A stretch of 7,994 nt of DNA from Caulobacteraceae bacterium. Its GTDB lineage: Bacteria > Pseudomonadota > Alphaproteobacteria > Caulobacterales > Caulobacteraceae. This document shows, piece by piece, positions 5,454 to 7,994 of this stretch. The DNA lies in the NCBI GenBank assembly GCA_947479185.1, contig CANJYY010000105.1, positions 1 to 7,994 on the forward strand, written 5' to 3'. The notes beneath the pieces are model-generated. The model saw nothing but the letters and a program-made list of their open reading frames with translations, ran no database searches and was not told the origin of the DNA. The translations under genes were made by a program, and so were the position numbers. Each line of letters opens with the position of its first letter. Positions within the stretch are counted from its first letter, which is position 1.

Positions 5454-6152
5454 ATGCCGCCCGCCGATATCGCCGCCCTGGTCTTCTTCGCCCTCTGCTG
5501 GCTGTTCTACGAGCCGCTGCTCAAGGCGCTGTCCGGCGGCGGGGTGCTGAACAGCGACCTGCGGGTCATCCGCGGCGAATGGATGCGCCAGATGGCCCGG
5601 CGCGACAGCCGGTTCATGGACGGCCAGCTGCTCGGCCACGCGCTCAACTCGGCCAGCTTCTTCGCCTCGTCCAACCTGCTGCTGATCGCGGCGGCGGCCG
5701 GCGTGCTGTTCGGCGGCGAGGGCTCGTTCGCCAGGGTCTCGAGCCTGGAGCTGGTGCAGACCTCCAGCCGGATGCTGTTCGAGCTGCAGCTGGCGGTGAT
5801 CCTGCTCGTGCTGGCGCGCGGCCTGCTGGCGTTCATCTGGGCCATCCGCCAGATGAATTACTGCCTGACTCTCTTCGGCGCCACGCCGGAGGGGCCGGAT
5901 GTCGACCCGGAGATCCGCGACGCCTTCGGCGAGGCCGGAGCCCAGGTGCTGAACCCGGCCCTGTCGGCCTTCAATTCCGGGGTGCGCGGCTACTATTTCG
6001 CCCTGGCGGCGGCCGCCTGGATGTTCGGCCCGGCGGCGATGGTCATCGCCACGGTCGGAGCCGTGGGCCTGCTGGCCTGGCGCCAGCGCGGGTCTCCGTC
6101 GGCGAAGGCGATCCGCGAGCTGCGGGCGAAGCTGGAAGGCCGGCCCCCCTAG
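5454..6152 (+). CDS. DUF599 family membrane protein
   Basis: The product has 232 residues with four predicted membrane segments, at about 5-24, 65-87, 107-131 and 180-208. Between the first two lies [20 protein letters not shown] and then [13 protein letters not shown], the conserved core of DUF599 proteins. The third segment is followed by AIRQMNYC, another family feature. The C-terminus is a short charged helix ([16 protein letters not shown]). No biochemical role is established for the family. The ATG at 5454 lies 7 nt after the kgtP stop. The nearest ribosome binding site (AAGGAAG at 5435-5441) is inside kgtP and rather far away, suggesting translational coupling. The stop codon lies in a CTAG shared with the convergent MmcQ/YjbR-like gene. 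Confidence 0.85.
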   Translation: MPPADIAALVFFALCWLFYEPLLKALSGGGVLNSDLRVIRGEWMRQMARRDSRFMDGQLLGHALNSASFFASSNLLLIAAAAGVLFGGEGSFARVSSLELVQTSSRMLFELQLAVILLVLARGLLAFIWAIRQMNYCLTLFGATPEGPDVDPEIRDAFGEAGAQVLNPALSAFNSGVRGYYFALAAAAWMFGPAAMVIATVGAVGLLAWRQRGSPSAKAIRELRAKLEGRPP

Positions 6153-6486
6153 GTCCCGAGGTCCTGCCGGACCTTGCGGGTCAGTTTCGCGGCGACCAGG
6201 CCGTGGGCCGAGCGCAGCCAGCCCGTGACCTCGGCGTCATCCTGCGCCGACAGGTCGGCGAACCGGACCCACTTCGCGCGCGCCAGATAGGGCGCCGGTT
6301 TGCCGGGCCCCTGTTCGGTCAGCACCTCGAAGGCGATGTCGCTGGCCTTGAAGCTGAAGCTCCCGTCCGACGGCGCCAGCACGGCGAACATCTTGCCGCC
6401 GACCTTGAACACATGGTCGTCGCCCCACTGCACGTCCATCGTCACGCCCGGAAGCGCGTGGCAGACCGCTTCGAAGGCGGCCGGCG

Positions 6487-6490
<4 letters not shown>
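6149..6490 (-). CDS. MmcQ/YjbR family protein
   Basis: The product has 113 residues. The N-terminus ([20 protein letters not shown]), [17 protein letters not shown] at ~22-38 and the following FSFKASD...[23 protein letters not shown] fit the MmcQ/YjbR (CyaY-like fold) family, whose members are small cytosolic proteins of about 110-120 residues. W87 to the end ([20 protein letters not shown]) matches the usual C-terminal helix. Members are thought to bind DNA or small ligands, but no reaction is established. The start is a GTG at 6490 that overlaps the msrA stop as GTGA, so the two genes form one coupled transcription unit. The stop is the minus-strand TAG of a CTAG whose plus strand ends the DUF599 gene. 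An upstream start is excluded by the msrA reading frame only in part, but nothing better is visible. Confidence 0.85.
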
Positions 6491-7140
<650 letters not shown>

Positions 7141-7281
7141 GGCGTCCCTCGATGCGGCGGTCCGACGGGATATAGGCGCCGCGACGCCGGAATCCACCGT
7201 CGCGCGGCCGATCCCTGTTACGCCCGCCCCGGCGAGCGGCGAACTCATTTCACGCGACAGCGCCGAAGCGCCAGTGCGCGC

Positions 7282-7309
7282 TTGCCTGCGAGGGGGTGTT
7301 GAGTATATT
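7282..7309 (+). promoter_or_regulatory. Candidate promoter of the tRNA-Ser gene
   Basis: TTGCCT (7282-7287) and TATATT (7304-7309) are separated by 16 nt and lie about 50 nt upstream of the first tRNA base. This is a fair sigma-70-type match, and the A/T-rich -10 stands out in a GC-rich surrounding. The divergent msrA gene begins at 7140, so the 219-nt gap 7141-7359 must hold both promoters. I saw no clear msrA promoter. Confidence 0.4.
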
Positions 7310-7359
7310 CCGCGCCTTCCTGCGCCGGGGGCTTTGACCAGTCCCTGACCTGTGGTGCT

Positions 7360-7449
7360 GGTGAGGTGGCCGAGTGGTCTATGGCGCACGCTTGGAAAGC
7401 GTGTGTAGGTTAACGCCTACCGTGGGTTCGAATCCCACTCTCACCGCCA
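7360..7449 (+). tRNA. tRNA-Ser (anticodon GGA)
   Basis: The 90-nt cloverleaf is complete. The acceptor arm GGTGAGG pairs with TCTCACC (last pair G-U), followed by discriminator G and an encoded CCA (7447-7449). The anticodon stem CACGC/GCGTG encloses the loop TTGGAAA, with anticodon GGA, reading UCC and UCU codons. The T arm is GTGGG-TTCGAAT-CCCAC. The long variable arm GTAGG...CCTAC is the class II feature of serine tRNAs. It is the last core-like gene before the repeat region and recombinase, and its 3' end is a plausible integration target. Confidence 0.96.
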
Positions 7450-7615
7450 CTAACCCCGCGCACTCGGCTCCGGCCGACGCAGGCGCCCACAACCCCCGCT
7501 AAAGCCCCAGCTATTCCCGGCCCAACCGCCGTTGGCGGTCGTTTGCCGCCGCCTTTCCGGGGCGAATTGGCCCTTTGGCCCGGCCGCGTCTCCACGCGTC
7601 CGCGATCCAGTGCGG

Positions 7616-7635
7616 TTTCCCTGCTAACAGGGAAA
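7616..7635. repeat. Perfect palindrome TTTCCCTG-CTAA-CAGGGAAA
   Basis: TTTCCCTG (7616-7623) and CAGGGAAA (7628-7635) are exact reverse complements around a 4-nt CTAA centre. It is made of the same core as the neighbouring repeats but includes the only copy in the opposite orientation. It could be a site for a dimeric protein, the end of a mobile element, or a stable RNA hairpin at the recombinase 3' end. Confidence 0.6.
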
Positions 7636-7660
7636 TTTACAGGGAGAACTCGATTTTCGG
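7628..7660 (+). repeat. Two left-hand CAGGGA repeat copies
   Basis: CAGGGAAATTTA begins at 7628 and CAGGGAGAACTCGATTTTCGG at 7640, 12 nt apart. The second copy keeps the CAGGGA...TTTTCGG layout of the right-hand array with a slightly longer spacer. The two groups are about 90 nt apart. Confidence 0.5.
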
Positions 7661-7748
7661 GCATCCTGGCGAGCGGGCTAGATCGCAGAAAGCCCCGCCC
7701 TGGCTGGGAGTTCGTCACTTTGACCAGCCGGAAACCGGCCAAGCCGAG

Positions 7749-7833
7749 CAGGGAATTTTCCACGCCCTAACAGGGAAAATTTTCGGCCGATCAGGGAAAC
7801 ATTTCGGCGGAACAGGAAACCCGCTTCGGGACC
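7749..7833 (+). repeat. Degenerate tandem array of 21-22-nt CAGGGAAA units
   Basis: Units begin with CAGG at 7749, 7771, 7792 and 7813, so the spacing is 22, 21 and 21 nt. Units two and three are CAGGGAAAATTTTCGGCCGA and CAGGGAAACATTTCGGCGGA, and unit four is a decayed copy (CAGGAAACCCGCTTCGGGAC). Unit one shares CAGGGAA-TTTTC. A 21-nt period is two helical turns, so the conserved cores face the same side of the DNA. The array ends against the recombinase stop codon at 7835. Confidence 0.6.
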
Positions 7834-7834
7834 G

Positions 7835-7994
7835 CTAGAACCCGAATTTCGCCTTCTGATCGACCCAGGCCAGCGGCAGATCGGAGCGCAGGAGGTGCTC
7901 CAGTTTCAGGCCGGCGGGTTGGCGGCCGGCGACGATCGCCGCCTGGATTTCGGGGGCCAGGAACGCGAGGTCGGCGAGGAGCCGGCGATAGGCA
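7835..7994 (-). CDS. C-terminal end of a large serine recombinase (resolvase/invertase type), 5' part outside window
   Basis: The minus strand encodes 52 residues ending at TAG (7835-7837). They read YRRLLADLAFLAPEIQAAIV, then AGRQPAGLKLEHLLRSDLPL and AWVDQKAKFGF. The pattern LAFLAP-I--AI--GRQP--L--E-L-----LPL-W--Q----GF is what I recall as the conserved tail of alphaproteobacterial recombinase-family proteins (N-terminal serine resolvase domain, recombinase domain, zinc ribbon, then this C-terminal region with an HTH-like element). Such enzymes integrate or excise mobile elements through a serine-DNA intermediate. The catalytic N-terminus is not in the window, so activity cannot be judged. 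The gene points at tRNA-Ser, with the repeat region between them. The identification rests on remembered sequence pattern; the exact subtype is open. Confidence 0.7.
   Translation of the reverse strand, partial: AYRRLLADLAFLAPEIQAAIVAGRQPAGLKLEHLLRSDLPLAWVDQKAKFGF

Larger units (their letters stand above)
7450..7834. other. 385-nt gene-less stretch between tRNA-Ser and the recombinase
   Basis: No frame here encodes a recognisable protein. The first ~160 nt are ordinary GC-rich spacer with a small dyad (ACCGCC 7525-7530 / GGCGGT 7534-7539) that might end tRNA transcription, although there is no T-run. From 7616 on it holds a palindrome and several CAGGGAA repeats. It also contains a GGCTGG/CCAGCC dyad (7702-7707/7724-7729). 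Local composition is visibly richer in A/T than the genes to the left. Confidence 0.6.

Noticed and set aside
4016..5455. 479-residue minus-strand open frame
   Set aside because: It is a shadow antisense to the clear kgtP permease, with Gly/Ala/Arg/Gln-rich, non-protein-like composition.
7141..7389. N-terminal extension of MsrA to 300 residues
   Set aside because: The extra part runs through the tRNA promoter and tRNA sequence. The ATG at 7140 with GAGGGA matches the family's usual N-terminus.
7525..7539. Terminator of tRNA-Ser
   Set aside because: ACCGCC/GGCGGT has a 3-nt loop and is followed by CGTTTG rather than a U-run, so it is mentioned only as a dyad within the gene-less stretch.
7410..7763. 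117-residue minus-strand open frame ending [11 protein letters not shown]
   Set aside because: The end is the antisense translation of the tRNA-Ser T arm and variable arm, a familiar annotation artefact. The rest translates the repeat region and has no domain.
7749..7833. CRISPR array
   Set aside because: The units are only 21-22 nt, degenerate and contiguous, without unique spacers of 30 nt or more and without cas genes in view.

Overview
The window is GC-rich, densely coded chromosomal DNA whose codons strongly prefer G or C at the third position. It most likely comes from an alphaproteobacterium, probably the Caulobacterales (Caulobacter/Phenylobacterium-like). Supporting this are the typical small DUF1508 and DUF3309 genes, a DUF983 zinc-ribbon membrane protein, a KgtP-like permease, and at the right edge the tail of an alphaproteobacterial-type serine recombinase. 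The taxon is inferred from gene content and composition only.

Left part (1-2757, all minus strand). The left edge holds the first ~35 codons of an FAD-dependent, glutamate-synthase-small-subunit-like oxidoreductase that runs out of the window. Next, read leftwards from 2757, is a tight cell-wall operon: a YcbB/LdtD-type L,D-transpeptidase, a MepK/YcbK-type (DUF882) murein endopeptidase whose TTG start overlaps the transpeptidase stop, and, 13 nt further on, a small single-pass membrane protein with an Ala/Pro-rich tail. One enzyme is predicted to make 3-3 peptidoglycan cross-links and the next to cut cross-links, the same pairing as ycbB-ycbK in E. coli. The third protein has no known role.

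Middle (2758-6152, plus strand). A 410-nt divergent non-coding region with several inverted repeats precedes a DUF983 membrane protein. A likely terminator follows it, then two very small genes (DUF1508/YegP-like and DUF3309), then a KgtP-like metabolite:H+ symporter that is followed closely by a DUF599 membrane protein. Several of these leaders contain hairpins, and two of the hairpins bury the ribosome binding site.

Right part (6149-7994). A convergent minus-strand pair, msrA and a MmcQ/YjbR-family gene, overlaps by 4 nt (GTGA) and ends at a CTAG that also serves as the stop of the DUF599 gene. A plus-strand tRNA-Ser(GGA) follows. Beyond it, 385 nt without a convincing gene carry a family of CAGGGAA repeats, partly in 21-22-nt register, and a perfect palindrome of the same motif. 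The window ends in the C-terminus of a serine recombinase reading towards the tRNA. This looks like the boundary between core chromosome and an acquired element, and it is the most interesting part of the window.
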